From positions 6,448,001 to 6,512,000 of the forward strand of contig AP025576.1 in NCBI GenBank assembly GCA_022845955.1: a DNA stretch of 64,000 nt. The letters are read 5' to 3'. How positions within the stretch are numbered: position 1 is the stretch's first letter; each line of letters begins with the position of its first letter. The notes under the pieces are model-generated. The model saw only the letters and a program-made list of their open reading frames with translations, did not search any database and had not been told where the DNA came from. This DNA is from Lachnospiraceae bacterium. GTDB taxonomy: Bacteria; Bacillota; Clostridia; Lachnospirales; Lachnospiraceae. A program made the position numbers and the translations under genes. This document shows positions 27,369 to 37,037 of this stretch, piece after piece.

Positions 27369-27893
27369 TTACCCTTCCACCATGATCTGGCACATTTTCA
27401 TGGTAAGAAGCGCCGCTTCATGGCTTTCCGGCGTCACCCCTGCACAACAGGCGGCATCCACGATGATACGGTTTTCCGGCAGAAAGCTTTTAAGCAGGAT
27501 GGCGTTGGATACCACGCAGATATCCGTACAGAGTCCCACCAGTTCGATTGCCAGTTCCTCTTTTTCATTTTCCGCGCACAGAAGCTTTACCAGATCCATG
27601 GAACCAAAGGAAGGCTTATCTACAATTACCGCCTCCGGCATAGCCTCCGCGATTTCGGAACGGATTTCCCATCCTCTGCTCCCCTTTACGCAATGTACCA
27701 CCGGAAGGTTCTTTCCTTCGCTGCTCGCAAGGTAATCCTCTCCGTGCGTATCTCTGGTGGCATATATACAATCTGACGGATAGGATTTAATCTTATCAAT
27801 TACCTTGTCCACGATCCCCTGCGCCTGCGCGGTCCCCAGAGAGCCGTCAATAAAATCATTCTGCATGTCAACCACTACAAGTACCTTTTTCAT
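27369..27893 (-). CDS. Isochorismatase-fold cysteine hydrolase, probable nicotinamidase
   Basis: 174 residues. The catalytic triad is visible: Asp9 (VVVDMQNDF), Lys93 (VDKPSFGSMD) and Cys126 (GLCTDICVVSNA). Metal ligands Asp48 and His50 (RDTHGEDY) and His67 (VVHCVKG) match nicotinamidases, which convert nicotinamide to nicotinate for NAD salvage. It is shorter than Escherichia coli PncA but of the usual Clostridial size. AAAGGAGGATTGGC precedes the ATG. It is the first gene before cidA- and lrgB-like genes. Confidence 0.82.
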   Translation of the reverse strand: MKKVLVVVDMQNDFIDGSLGTAQAQGIVDKVIDKIKSYPSDCIYATRDTHGEDYLASSEGKNLPVVHCVKGSRGWEIRSEIAEAMPEAVIVDKPSFGSMDLVKLLCAENEKEELAIELVGLCTDICVVSNAILLKSFLPENRIIVDAACCAGVTPESHEAALLTMKMCQIMVEG

Positions 27894-27910
27894 GCCAATC
27901 CTCCTTTGCC

Positions 27911-27942
27911 GGCAACAGTTCAGGCTGATCGGAACTGTTACC
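27911..27942. repeat. Short palindromic copy of the dispersed repeat ends
   Basis: GGCAACAGTTC and GAACTGTTACC flank a 10-base spacer between the mfd and nicotinamidase genes. The arms are the same end motif seen in the longer copies at 7.4 and 57.2 kb, so this looks like an internally deleted or end-only copy. It may also form a weak hairpin after mfd. Confidence 0.65.
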
Positions 27943-28010
27943 TTACCCTTTCGTTTTGTTTCATCTGCTGCCGACCGTCTCCCGTTCCCCGGGAATGGAA
28001 ACCTGCTTCA

Positions 28011-31000
28011 TCAGGTCAGAATCTGCATCATATCCCCCAGCAGCTCTTCGGTAAGCCGTATCAGGTTTTCTGCATCCTTTTCCACAACGCCGCATTTCTT
28101 GTAACGGTATAAGAAAACCGGCGTCCCCCTGGCGCTGAAGGTGAGTTTCTTTTTATGCTTTTCCAGGATTGTCGGGATATTTTCCACCCGTATGGCGGCA
28201 TCCGGACGCATGGTAAGCTTTAATTCCCCGTTTCTTCCCTTAACCTCCGTGATATACAGTTCATGGGCCAGCACCCGGATCAGGGCAATACGCAGCAGGT
28301 TCTCCACCGACTTGGGAACCTCTCCGAACCGATCCAGCAGCTCTTCCTTCATATCTTCACTTTCGGCATGGGTTTCCACACCGGCAATCCGCTTGTAAAT
28401 ATCCAGCTTCTGCTGTTCGTTCACAATATAGGAAGGAGGGATAAAGGCATCCGCCTCCAGTTCCACGGTGGTGGTGAAATCCACGATACTCTTCTCCCCT
28501 TTCAGGTTCTTCACGGCTTCATTGAGCATCTTGCAGTACAGATCATAGCCTACCGCTTCCATATGCCCGTGCTGCTTTCGTCCCAGAAGATTGCCCGCTC
28601 CCCTGATTTCCAGATCCCGCATGGCAATTTTAAAACCGCTGCCAAGATCGGTAAATTCCCGGATGGCAGAGAGCCTTTTTTCCGCAATTTCCTTAAGCAT
28701 CTTATCCCGCTTATACATCAGGAAGGCATAGGAGGTCCGGTTGGATCGCCCTACCCGCCCTCTCAGCTGATAAAGCTGGGAAAGCCCCAGCTGATCCGCA
28801 TCGTGGATGATCATGGTATTCACATTGGAGATATCCAGACCGGTTTCGATAATAGTGGTCGCCACCAGCACATCAATTTCCCCGTTGATGAAATCATACA
28901 TGATCCGTTCCAGCTCATGCTCCTTCATCTGCCCGTGGGCAAACGCCACGGTCGCCTCCGGAACCAGCTCCTGCAGGACAGCGGCCACATCCGCAATTGT
29001 CTGGACCCGGTTATATACATAATATACCTGCCCGCCCCGGGTAAGCTCCCTGACAACGGCCTCCCGCACCATTTCTTCATTGTATTCACAGACAAAGGTC
29101 TGGATGGGAAGCCTGTCACTGGGCGGTTCCTCCAGGACGCTCATATCCCGGATGCCCACCAGGGACATGTGCAGGGTCCTGGGGATAGGCGTGGCGGTCA
29201 GCGTAAGCACATCCACGTTATCCTTGATTTTCTTTATTTTTTCCTTATGGGTGACGCCGAAGCGCTGCTCCTCGTCGATGATCAAAAGCCCCAGATCCTT
29301 AAACTGGATATCGGACGACAGGATCCTGTGGGTTCCGATGACAATATCCACCTGGCCCTTGCGCAGATCCTCCACGGTTTTCTTTTGCTCCGACGGGGTA
29401 CGGAATCGGGACATCAGATCGATCCGTACCGGGAAATCCTTCATCCTCTGGGCAAAGGTATTATAATGCTGCTGGGCCAGAATCGTGGTGGGTACCAGAA
29501 AAGCCACCTGCTTCCCGTCCTGTATAGCCTTAAATGCCGCCCGGATGGCGATTTCCGTTTTTCCGTAACCCACATCCCCGCATATCAGACGGTCCATGAT
29601 ACGGTAGCTTTCCATATCCTCCTTGGTAGCGGCGATAGCGGCCAGCTGATCATCCGTCTCCTCAAAAGGAAAGCATTCCTCGAATTCCTTCTGCCACACC
29701 GTATCCCGGGAATAAGGATAGCCCTCCTGCTGCTGCCTTACGGCATACAGCTCCACCAGATCCTTTGCCACTTCATCCACGGCGCTTCGTACCTTGGTTT
29801 TGGTCCTGTGCCATTCCTGGGTTCCCAGCTTATTCAGCTTGGGCGTTTTCGCCGCGTCGGAGGAAGCGTATTTCTGGATCACATCCAGGCCGGTAGCCAG
29901 CACGTAAAGGTTCCCGCCGTCCCGGTAAGATATTTTGATGTAATCCTTTACAATCCTTTCCACCTCCACCTTTTCTATCCCCTGGTAAATACCCAGGCCA
30001 TGGCTTTCATGCACCACATAATCACCGATACGCAGCTCGGAAAAGTCGTTGATTTTCTGTCCTTCGAATTTTTTCTTATGCTTTTTCTTTTTCTTCTGTG
30101 CTCCGAAAATATCACTTTCGGTGATCACCACGAACTTCAGGAGAGGATATTCAAACCCTCTCTTCACATGTCCGTAAAAAAGCATCACCTCTCCCGGGAT
30201 TACCTCCCGTTCCCCGTCCTCGCTGTAGAAGCTGTTCAGCCCCTGTTCCTGCAGATCCTCCGCCAGACGCCTTGCCCTGGTACGGGAACCGGAAAGCAGC
30301 AGCACCCGGTATCCGTTTTTCTTATATCTTTTCAAATCGGAAACCAGTGCGTCAAAGCTGCTGTTATAGGAAGACATGCTTTTTACATTGACATCAAACT
30401 TCCTCTGCGGCTTCAGCAGCGCATTCTTACTGTCCATGGAGGAGAGCAGCACCGTCCTGCCGTTCTGAAGGAAACCCGCTGTTTCCTCCCAGCCATATAG
30501 AAGGTCCGCCTGCCGGGGAAGAATATACCCTTTTTCCAGCCGGTGCCCCATGCTTTCCCGGAATTCCATCTCCACTGCCAGCGCATGTTCCTTCACCCGA
30601 AGCGCCTCATCAATAAAGATGCAGCTTTCCCCTGCCGGGAAAAAGCGCAGGAAAGAAACCGTATCCTCATAAAAATACCGGATATAGCTCTCCAGGTTGG
30701 TGATCTGGGAAAATTCCAATACCTGCTCCCGCAGCTCCTTTACCTGGGTCCTTACCCGATGGGCCTCCTCCGTCAGAAAGGATGCCTGCAGCTTATCCCC
30801 GAATTCCTTTGCTTCCTTTTCAATCAGACGGAGTCCGTTTTCCTTCTGCGCCGCAGATAGCATCATTTCCGTGGCCGGATAAATATCCACTTCGTCCAGC
30901 TTTTCCACGCTCCGCTGGCTGAGCAGATCAAAGCTGCGGATGGATTCCACTTCTTCTCCCCACAGCTCAATACGGTACGGGTTTTCCTCCGTCAGATCAA

Positions 31001-31541
31001 AAATATCTATGATACCGCCCCGGATGGAAAACTGCCCCGGTGCATCCACCTGGTAATTTTTCTCATATCCCATTTCAGACAGCTTGCGGGCAAGCCCGCT
31101 TTCGTCCAGGCTGCTGTCCGCATCAATATGGATAACGGAAGCGGCTATCTCCTCCAGAGGGACCTGGGGGGACATCAAGGCCGCAAAGGTAGTGATGACC
31201 GTCAGCGGTTTCCCCTCCATGATCTTCCGAAGCGCCTTCATCCGTTCCGTCACGAGCTGGTTCCCGTGGATATCCGCCTGGTAAAAAATCAGATCCTTGG
31301 CCGGATACCAGGTCACATCCCTGTCATAAAACTGATAATCCTCAAATATTTCCCTTGCCTTCAGGTCACTGAAAGTAACGATGATTTTGTACCGGAAACC
31401 ATCGCTGAGTCCATATGCCATATGAAGCTTCTGGGAATCCACGCAGCCTGTAAATCCGATACAGGCCCCCTGCTTTTTCAGGAGTGCCTGCCCTTCTTCA
31501 AATTCCGCCAGTTCCCGTAACGGCGCTGTGATTGCATTCAT
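28011..31541 (-). CDS. mfd: Transcription-repair coupling factor Mfd
   Basis: 1176 residues, full length. The order of domains is typical: a degenerate UvrB-like module (1-400), the CarD-like RNA polymerase interaction domain (DYVVHESHGLGIYQGIEKV, near 510), and the RecG-like translocase with Walker A GDVGYGKTEIA, the DEEQ box IDEEQRFGV and motif VI LRGRVGRSNRTSYAFL. The TRCF C-terminal domain is EADAFIPPSYIVNEQQKLDIYKRI. Mfd pushes stalled RNA polymerase off lesions and recruits UvrA. Its ATG abuts the pth stop codon (TAG then ATG), so the two are translationally linked. Confidence 0.98.
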   Translation of the reverse strand: MNAITAPLRELAEFEEGQALLKKQGACIGFTGCVDSQKLHMAYGLSDGFRYKIIVTFSDLKAREIFEDYQFYDRDVTWYPAKDLIFYQADIHGNQLVTERMKALRKIMEGKPLTVITTFAALMSPQVPLEEIAASVIHIDADSSLDESGLARKLSEMGYEKNYQVDAPGQFSIRGGIIDIFDLTEENPYRIELWGEEVESIRSFDLLSQRSVEKLDEVDIYPATEMMLSAAQKENGLRLIEKEAKEFGDKLQASFLTEEAHRVRTQVKELREQVLEFSQITNLESYIRYFYEDTVSFLRFFPAGESCIFIDEALRVKEHALAVEMEFRESMGHRLEKGYILPRQADLLYGWEETAGFLQNGRTVLLSSMDSKNALLKPQRKFDVNVKSMSSYNSSFDALVSDLKRYKKNGYRVLLLSGSRTRARRLAEDLQEQGLNSFYSEDGEREVIPGEVMLFYGHVKRGFEYPLLKFVVITESDIFGAQKKKKKHKKKFEGQKINDFSELRIGDYVVHESHGLGIYQGIEKVEVERIVKDYIKISYRDGGNLYVLATGLDVIQKYASSDAAKTPKLNKLGTQEWHRTKTKVRSAVDEVAKDLVELYAVRQQQEGYPYSRDTVWQKEFEECFPFEETDDQLAAIAATKEDMESYRIMDRLICGDVGYGKTEIAIRAAFKAIQDGKQVAFLVPTTILAQQHYNTFAQRMKDFPVRIDLMSRFRTPSEQKKTVEDLRKGQVDIVIGTHRILSSDIQFKDLGLLIIDEEQRFGVTHKEKIKKIKDNVDVLTLTATPIPRTLHMSLVGIRDMSVLEEPPSDRLPIQTFVCEYNEEMVREAVVRELTRGGQVYYVYNRVQTIADVAAVLQELVPEATVAFAHGQMKEHELERIMYDFINGEIDVLVATTIIETGLDISNVNTMIIHDADQLGLSQLYQLRGRVGRSNRTSYAFLMYKRDKMLKEIAEKRLSAIREFTDLGSGFKIAMRDLEIRGAGNLLGRKQHGHMEAVGYDLYCKMLNEAVKNLKGEKSIVDFTTTVELEADAFIPPSYIVNEQQKLDIYKRIAGVETHAESEDMKEELLDRFGEVPKSVENLLRIALIRVLAHELYITEVKGRNGELKLTMRPDAAIRVENIPTILEKHKKKLTFSARGTPVFLYRYKKCGVVEKDAENLIRLTEELLGDMMQILT

Positions 31542-32126
31542 CTACTTTTCCCCGCCTGCCCGCTTTCCATTAAATCTGTTCATGGCCTCGTCCGGCCCCT
31601 TCTCCATCATAGTGACGGAAGCCTCCACCGCAAGAGCGATGCACTCGTCCATAATTTTACGTTCCCCGCCGGTGAAATGACCCAGCACATAATCCGCCAG
31701 ATCATAGCCCTCCGGCTTGTTTCCCACGCCCATCTTAATCCGGGCAAAACCATCCGTACCCAGATGGGCAATAATATTTTTCAAACCGTTATGTCCGCCG
31801 GCGCTTCCTTTTTTCCGGATACGCAGCTGTCCCAAATCCAGGCTGATATCATCACATACCACGATCAGCTCCGTCCGGGGATCTACCTTATAATAATCTA
31901 TGATCTCACGGATGCTTTCACCACTCAGATTCATAAAAGTCTGCGGTTTTGCCAGCACAACCTTTCTCCCGTCAATATATCCCCTGCCGACCAGAGCCTT
32001 ATGCTTCCTCTCAATCACCCGTATCCCATATTTATCTGCCAGAGCATCTATCATATCAAATCCTACATTATGCCGGGTGTTCTCATACTCCCGCTTCGGA
32101 TTTCCAAGACCTGCTATTACATACAT
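31542..32126 (-). CDS. pth: Peptidyl-tRNA hydrolase
   Basis: 194 residues. The active-site motif GLGNPKREYENTRHNVGF contains the catalytic histidine and the asparagine ligand, with LAKPQTFMNLSGES, VCDDISLDLGQLRIRKKGSAGGHNGLK and FARIKMGVG completing the family. Pth releases peptides from peptidyl-tRNA that has dropped off the ribosome. It directly precedes mfd, the same order as in Bacillus and many Firmicutes. The yaaA gene ends 60 bases upstream. Confidence 0.98.
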   Translation of the reverse strand: MYVIAGLGNPKREYENTRHNVGFDMIDALADKYGIRVIERKHKALVGRGYIDGRKVVLAKPQTFMNLSGESIREIIDYYKVDPRTELIVVCDDISLDLGQLRIRKKGSAGGHNGLKNIIAHLGTDGFARIKMGVGNKPEGYDLADYVLGHFTGGERKIMDECIALAVEASVTMMEKGPDEAMNRFNGKRAGGEK

Positions 32127-32186
32127 GATTTCCGTTTCCTTCCCGCTTCTGCCATATGTTTAGTTTAATGCCTGTTTGTACCGCTG

Positions 32187-33014
32187 TCAAATACCGGTAT
32201 CCCATCCGCCGTCCCGGTTCTCCTTCTTTTTTACAAATACAAGCTGATCCCCGGAAGAATATTCCTCCCTGTAAGTATAACCAAGCCCGCGGAAATCCTT
32301 CAGCTTTCTCCAGTCCCTGATATTTTTTTCCGCCGCGAACCGCACCATCTCCCCCCGTGCCATCTTCGCCTGCGTCCCTTTCTGGATCACCGGGATTCCC
32401 TGCCCCTTCTTTTTCCCCGCGTTTCCTTCCGCCTTCCGTCCTTCTTCTTTTTCTTCCCCGAAAACACAGGTAATATACTCCATCCCCTTCCCGATCCGGC
32501 CTTCCACACACCGGGAATACTCCCTGGAAGCCAGATTCACGATACAATCCGTCTCCCGTTCCAGCTCCTCATACAGCAGATTCCCCCAGAAATCATACAG
32601 GTTCCCAACTCCTCCGGGACTCCCCTTGGCCTGCATCTCCAGCCGGTAAGGCACCACACCGTCAAGCGGCTTTAAAATTCCATAAAACCCCGAAAGAATC
32701 CGCACATGCTCCTGCACGTAAGCCCATTCCCCGTCCGCAAAAACCCGCGGGGCCATATACTGGTACTGGATCCCCTCATAAGATAAAAGCGCCGGTGTCA
32801 GCCCCTTTTCCAGATCCATCGACCGTATTCTTTCATAATTTAAAGCGGTAATATTATCATTACACTTCCAAAGCCTTTTAAGTTCCTCCGGCTTCCTCCC
32901 TTTAAGCCATTCCAGAAGCGCCCCCGCTTTTTCCAAATAAACCGGAAGCCCTCCGATCTCCATCGTATCCGTATCCACATTCATCTTCTTCGCCGGTGAA
33001 ATAATAAATCTCAT
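32187..33014 (-). CDS. yaaA: YaaA family peroxide stress protein
   Basis: 275 residues with the family start MRFIISPAKKM, the GLTPALLSYEGIQYQYM segment and the IVNLASREYSRCVE stretch. In Escherichia coli, YaaA limits free iron under peroxide stress and binds DNA; the mechanism is only partly known. A Lys/Glu/Gly-rich insertion near residues 185-210 (EEKEEGRKAEGNAGKKKG) is longer than usual. It is read leftward ahead of pth-mfd and divergent from an ECF sigma factor gene. Confidence 0.9.
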   Translation of the reverse strand: MRFIISPAKKMNVDTDTMEIGGLPVYLEKAGALLEWLKGRKPEELKRLWKCNDNITALNYERIRSMDLEKGLTPALLSYEGIQYQYMAPRVFADGEWAYVQEHVRILSGFYGILKPLDGVVPYRLEMQAKGSPGGVGNLYDFWGNLLYEELERETDCIVNLASREYSRCVEGRIGKGMEYITCVFGEEKEEGRKAEGNAGKKKGQGIPVIQKGTQAKMARGEMVRFAAEKNIRDWRKLKDFRGLGYTYREEYSSGDQLVFVKKKENRDGGWDTGI

Positions 33015-33162
33015 GCCTGTCCGTTCCTTTCCCCCTCTGTGTAAAATATGCTATACTAACTTTTATCATTTTTTTTCGTTTTGCGCAAACTTTTTTCCTT
33101 CCTGGGAAGTCTAATGAGTGTAAAGGGCTAAAAAACAAGATTCATGAAAGAAGGTGGGGCAC

Positions 33163-33648
33163 ATGAGCCAACATTTAACTAAGAAGCAATTCGCACAGTA
33201 TATGGAAAACGGAAAGGCAAAATTTTATCGTCTCGCTTTCTGTTATGTCAAAAATGAGCACGACGCGCTGGATATCCTATCGGAAGCTACCTACAGAGGT
33301 TTTATCCATCTGAACAAACTGGAAAAACCGGAATTTTTCGATACCTGGATGAGCCGGATTATCATTAATTGTGCTTATGATTTATTGAAAAAACAGAAAA
33401 AATATGAATTTGTTGTTCCTGACGACACGTTCACCGAACAGCCGGAGGAGCTTTCCATAGACGACCGCCTGGATTTATATCAGGCGCTGAATACCTTAAA
33501 CCCCGAAGAAAAAACACTGATCATCCTGAAATATTTTGAGGACAGAAGCTTCCGGGAAATAGCAGAAACTATGAAACTGCCGGAAAGCACGGTGAAAACC
33601 CGGCTTTACCGCACCATCGGCAAATTAAAAGAAGCCGTTTCGGTCTGA
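33163..33648 (+). CDS. ECF-type RNA polymerase sigma factor
   Basis: About 161 residues. Region 2 covers FYRLAFCYVKNEHDALDILSEA and ends with FDTWMSRIIINCAYDLLKK. Region 4 is the helix-turn-helix LNPEEKTLIILKYFEDRSFREIAETMKLPESTVKTRLYRTIGKLK. It redirects RNA polymerase to a small regulon, typically envelope stress genes. The ATG at 33163 follows AGAAGG by about 8 bases; an in-frame GTG lies 9 bases earlier. The next gene, 25 bases downstream, encodes a single-pass membrane protein, the usual arrangement for a cognate anti-sigma factor. Confidence 0.93.
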   Translation: MSQHLTKKQFAQYMENGKAKFYRLAFCYVKNEHDALDILSEATYRGFIHLNKLEKPEFFDTWMSRIIINCAYDLLKKQKKYEFVVPDDTFTEQPEELSIDDRLDLYQALNTLNPEEKTLIILKYFEDRSFREIAETMKLPESTVKTRLYRTIGKLKEAVSV

Positions 33649-33673
33649 CACCCCCCAGAAAGGAGCTACAGTT

Positions 33674-35092
33674 ATGAATAAAGGAAAAGAAAACTACAAT
33701 AACATCCCCCTGCCCGATTCCCTTTCCGATGCCATTCGGACCGGCCTGGACCGGGGACAAAAATATACGGCAAAAAAATGGATTACCGGTATCGGCTCTC
33801 TGGCCGCCGCATGCCTGTGTCTGGTGGTATTCGCACAGGTATTCCCCTTTGCGGACGGAAACGCCGGGGATAATGCCAACACGCCGTCCCCCGCCCGTTC
33901 CTCCTCCGACACGCCGGTAACACCCCAGGCCTTTTCCGACGAACCGCCCGTAGAGGTACAGGAACCGGAAAGCTACCGGATCCCCTGCAGCACGCCTAAG
34001 GATTCCTCCCGGGAGAACAAGGCTTACCGGATAGATGAAAAATGGGCTCCCCACCGTCTTGTTTTCACCCTTTATGATGTACGCGATTTTGATTTCGAAG
34101 CTATCAGCAAACCTCTCCTGGAATCCGATCTGGTAAAAGATGTCTATCGCAGTATTCTTCTGGACGACTCCGCCGTAAGTTTTGTCGTGGAGCTTCCTGT
34201 TAACATGGGATACCAGATTGCGGATCACAGCCAGGACGGCTACGTGGAGCTGACCCTCAACTATAACGATATCCCCGATGAAATAAGGGAAATCTATTAC
34301 CTTTCCTCCGCTGAAATGGAAGGCGGAGAAGAGACCGCCCACTTCCGGGAAGCCCTTCCCACAGAGGACAGCAGCCTGGTAAAAACCCAGGACGGAAAAT
34401 ATCTGGTGGTTGTGGGGGAATTTGAAACACAGCAGGAGGCGGAAGAAATGCTTGCCCGGCTGGAACAGGACGGAATGGAACCCGGAACCCTTCATGTAGC
34501 CTCCGGCATGAGCGATGAATCCCCTGCCGGCAGTTCCTGCCAGGATACGGCAGCCTTCCCGGAAACCGAAGCGCCTTCTTCCATCCGTGTTTACGGCACG
34601 GTGACGGAAATAAACGGCAGCCAGGTTACCATTTCCAACGACAACCAGGACGATCCCTATTCCACCATTGTCCTTACTATCCATGAAGATACCCTGATAT
34701 TGACAGCAGAAGACGGCAGGGAAAAAACACTGGAAAGTCTGCAGCTGGGAGAAATGCTCTATGCCTATGTCAGCCCGATCATGACCAGAAGCCTGCCTCC
34801 TATGTCCAACGCCGATGTGATTTTTTGTGAGATTCCCGAAGATATGATGGTTCCCACCTATGCGGTCATTACCGAAGTCACTGCCGACCCGGACGGCACT
34901 CTCAGCATCACTACCGATCAGGATCTGATTTGCTTCATCCGAGAGGATACCCCGGTTAAAACACTGGACGGCAAGAGGGCACTGGAACATTCCGTGCTGC
35001 AGCCCGGAAACAGAATCCTGGTCTGGTACCAGATCGCTACCTTAAGCATCCCCGCCCAGACCAACCCGGATGAAATCCGTGTACTTCCTTAA
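33674..35092 (+). CDS. Putative membrane anti-sigma factor with SPOR-like segment
   Basis: 472 residues. A short cytosolic part (1-35) precedes one membrane helix (36-57), then a long extracellular region. It starts with a Ser/Thr/Pro-rich linker, then a folded region. Residues around 235-275 (DGKYLVVVGEFETQQEAEEMLARLEQDG) look like a SPOR domain, a fold known to bind denuded peptidoglycan glycan strands. A C-terminal beta-rich domain follows. Position directly after the sigma factor and the single-pass layout suggest it holds the sigma factor at the membrane until an envelope signal arrives. The anti-sigma role is inferred; the N-terminus is only 35 residues. AAAGGAG precedes the start. Confidence 0.65.
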   Translation: MNKGKENYNNIPLPDSLSDAIRTGLDRGQKYTAKKWITGIGSLAAACLCLVVFAQVFPFADGNAGDNANTPSPARSSSDTPVTPQAFSDEPPVEVQEPESYRIPCSTPKDSSRENKAYRIDEKWAPHRLVFTLYDVRDFDFEAISKPLLESDLVKDVYRSILLDDSAVSFVVELPVNMGYQIADHSQDGYVELTLNYNDIPDEIREIYYLSSAEMEGGEETAHFREALPTEDSSLVKTQDGKYLVVVGEFETQQEAEEMLARLEQDGMEPGTLHVASGMSDESPAGSSCQDTAAFPETEAPSSIRVYGTVTEINGSQVTISNDNQDDPYSTIVLTIHEDTLILTAEDGREKTLESLQLGEMLYAYVSPIMTRSLPPMSNADVIFCEIPEDMMVPTYAVITEVTADPDGTLSITTDQDLICFIREDTPVKTLDGKRALEHSVLQPGNRILVWYQIATLSIPAQTNPDEIRVLP

Positions 35093-35132
35093 CAATACGG
35101 CTGCCTGACGGATGGACTCCGCCAATCAAATC

Positions 35133-35177
35133 AAATTTCCCTGCCCGGCCTGTCACCAGGCCCCGGCAGGGAAATTT
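35133..35177. terminator. Bidirectional terminator between anti-sigma and thrS genes
   Basis: AAATTTCCCTGCC at 35133-35145 pairs with its complement ending at 35177, with an inner GGCCTG/CAGGCC stem. It lies in the 90-base gap between convergent genes. Confidence 0.8.
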
Positions 35178-35182
35178 CTATC

Positions 35183-36940
35183 TTACTCTTTTGCTTCTAC
35201 CACCACCTTCTGTACAAAGGACTCCAATTCCCGGCTTCCCAAATCCCCTTCGTCCCTGCTGCGCACGGAAACCGTACCTCCTTCTTCTTCCTTCTGTCCG
35301 ATAATAAGCATATAAGGAACCTTTTCCATCTGGGCACTGCGGATTTTGTAACCGATCTTTTCATCCCGGTTGTCCATTTCACACCGGATCCCCGCTTCCT
35401 TCAGCGCTTCCAGCACCTTCCCGGCATATGCAAAGAACTTCTCAGAAATAGGAAGCACCTTCACCTGCACCGGAGCAAGCCATACCGGGAACTTTCCTGC
35501 ATAATGCTCTATCAGGATACCGATGAAACGCTCGATGGAACCAAATACCACCCGGTGAATCATAATCGGACGATGCTTTTCCCCGTCCGCACCCATATAC
35601 TCCGCTCCGAACCGCTGCGGCAGCTGGAAATCCAGCTGGATCGTACCGCACTGCCAGGTCCTCCCAATGGAATCCTCCAGATGGAAGTCGATTTTAGGCC
35701 CATAAAATGCGCCGTCTCCTTCATTTACCACATAAACCGTTCCGGTCTCATCCAGCGCACGGCGCAGCCCTTCGGTCGCCAGTTCCCAGTCCTCATCGCT
35801 TCCGATGCTGTTTTCCGGGCGGGTGGAAAGCTCCACATGATAGGAAAAGCCGAACCTGCCGTATACCTCATGAATCAGCCTCATGACCCCTTTGATTTCC
35901 CCGGTAATCTGTTCCTTTGTCATAAAAATATGGGCATCATCCTGGGTAAAGCAGCGCACACGCATCAGCCCGTGAAGCTGGCCGGATTTTTCGTGGCGGT
36001 GAACAAGCCCCAGCTCACCCACGCGCAGCGGGAGATCCCGGTAGGATCGGGGCTGGGATTTGTAAACCAGCATCCCTCCCGGACAGTTCATAGGCTTCAC
36101 CGCAAATTCTTCGTCATCAATAGTCGTGGTATACATATTCTCCCGGTAATGGTCCCAGTGTCCGGAAGTCTCCCATAGCTTCCGGTTCAGCAGGATCGGT
36201 GTGGAAATTTCCTGATAACCTTCCCTTTCATGAAGCCGTCTCCAGTAATCCACCAGCGTATTTTTAAGAATCATTCCCTTGGGCAGAAAGAACGGGAAGC
36301 CCGGCCCCTCCTCCATGAGGGTAAACAGCCCCAGCTCTTTTCCCAGCTTTCTGTGATCTCTTTTTTTGGCCTCCTCCATCCTGGTAAGGTAAGCCGCCAG
36401 CTGATCCTTATCCGGGAAAGAGGTCCCGTAAATCCTGGTAAGCATCTTATTCTTCTCGCTGCCTCTCCAATAAGCCCCTGCCAGGCTGGTCAGCTTGAAG
36501 GCCTTTACATATCCGGTGTTGGCAAGATGGGGGCCGGCGCACAAATCCACGAAATCCCCCTGCTTATAAAAGCTGATTACCGCATCCTCCGGCAAATCCT
36601 TTATCAGTTCCACCTTATACGCTTCGTTTCTTTCTTTCATCAGCGCCAGTGCGTCCTCTCTGGAAAGTGTAAACCGTTCCAGCGCCAGGCGTTCCTTCAC
36701 AATCTTCTTCATCTCTTTTTCAATCGCGGCGAAATCCTCACTGGAAATAGGGCTGCTGAACTCAAAATCATAATAAAACCCGTCATCAATAGCCGGCCCG
36801 ATAGCAAGCTTTACCTCCGGGTACAGACGTTTCACCGCCTGCGCCAGAATATGGGAAGTCGTATGCCTGAACGCGGCAGCGCCTTCTTTTTCCTCAAATT
36901 GTTGTTCTCCGCGTTTCCCGTTCTTCAAAATAATGTCCAT
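35183..36940 (-). CDS. thrS: Threonyl-tRNA synthetase lacking the TGS domain
   Basis: About 585 residues against roughly 640 in most bacteria. The editing domain is present (AFRHTTSHILAQAV; the zinc-like HxxxH), then class II motif 2 (GLVHRHEKSGQLHGLMRVRCFTQDDAHIF), motif 3 (MIHRVVFGSIERFIGILIEHY) and the anticodon-binding domain. The N-terminal ~60-residue TGS domain is missing, since the editing domain begins by residue 20. AGGAGAGAAAG before the ATG at 36940 fixes this start, and the reading frame further upstream runs into the T-box terminator, so the short form is real. It charges tRNA-Thr and is controlled by the T-box leader upstream. Confidence 0.97.
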   Translation of the reverse strand: MDIILKNGKRGEQQFEEKEGAAAFRHTTSHILAQAVKRLYPEVKLAIGPAIDDGFYYDFEFSSPISSEDFAAIEKEMKKIVKERLALERFTLSREDALALMKERNEAYKVELIKDLPEDAVISFYKQGDFVDLCAGPHLANTGYVKAFKLTSLAGAYWRGSEKNKMLTRIYGTSFPDKDQLAAYLTRMEEAKKRDHRKLGKELGLFTLMEEGPGFPFFLPKGMILKNTLVDYWRRLHEREGYQEISTPILLNRKLWETSGHWDHYRENMYTTTIDDEEFAVKPMNCPGGMLVYKSQPRSYRDLPLRVGELGLVHRHEKSGQLHGLMRVRCFTQDDAHIFMTKEQITGEIKGVMRLIHEVYGRFGFSYHVELSTRPENSIGSDEDWELATEGLRRALDETGTVYVVNEGDGAFYGPKIDFHLEDSIGRTWQCGTIQLDFQLPQRFGAEYMGADGEKHRPIMIHRVVFGSIERFIGILIEHYAGKFPVWLAPVQVKVLPISEKFFAYAGKVLEALKEAGIRCEMDNRDEKIGYKIRSAQMEKVPYMLIIGQKEEEGGTVSVRSRDEGDLGSRELESFVQKVVVEAKE

Positions 36941-36991
36941 TTCTTTCTCTCCTTTCCTTACTCCTGCAACAGGTTCCCAAAAGAATGCATT

Positions 36992-37037
36992 AAAAAACAC
37001 CCTCAGAAAAACAGTCCTTCCTGTTCTTCTAAGGGTG
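36992..37037 (-). terminator. Regulated terminator of the thrS T-box leader
   Basis: 17-base arms at 36998-37014 and 37021-37037 pair across a 6-base loop, with T6 following on the minus strand. The upstream arm (first transcribed, 37021-37037) is the part available for the antiterminator fold. Confidence 0.85.

Noticed and set aside
28263..30500. Long antisense reading frame opposite mfd
   Set aside because: Low-complexity, His/Gln-rich translation with no domain; mfd on the other strand is intact.
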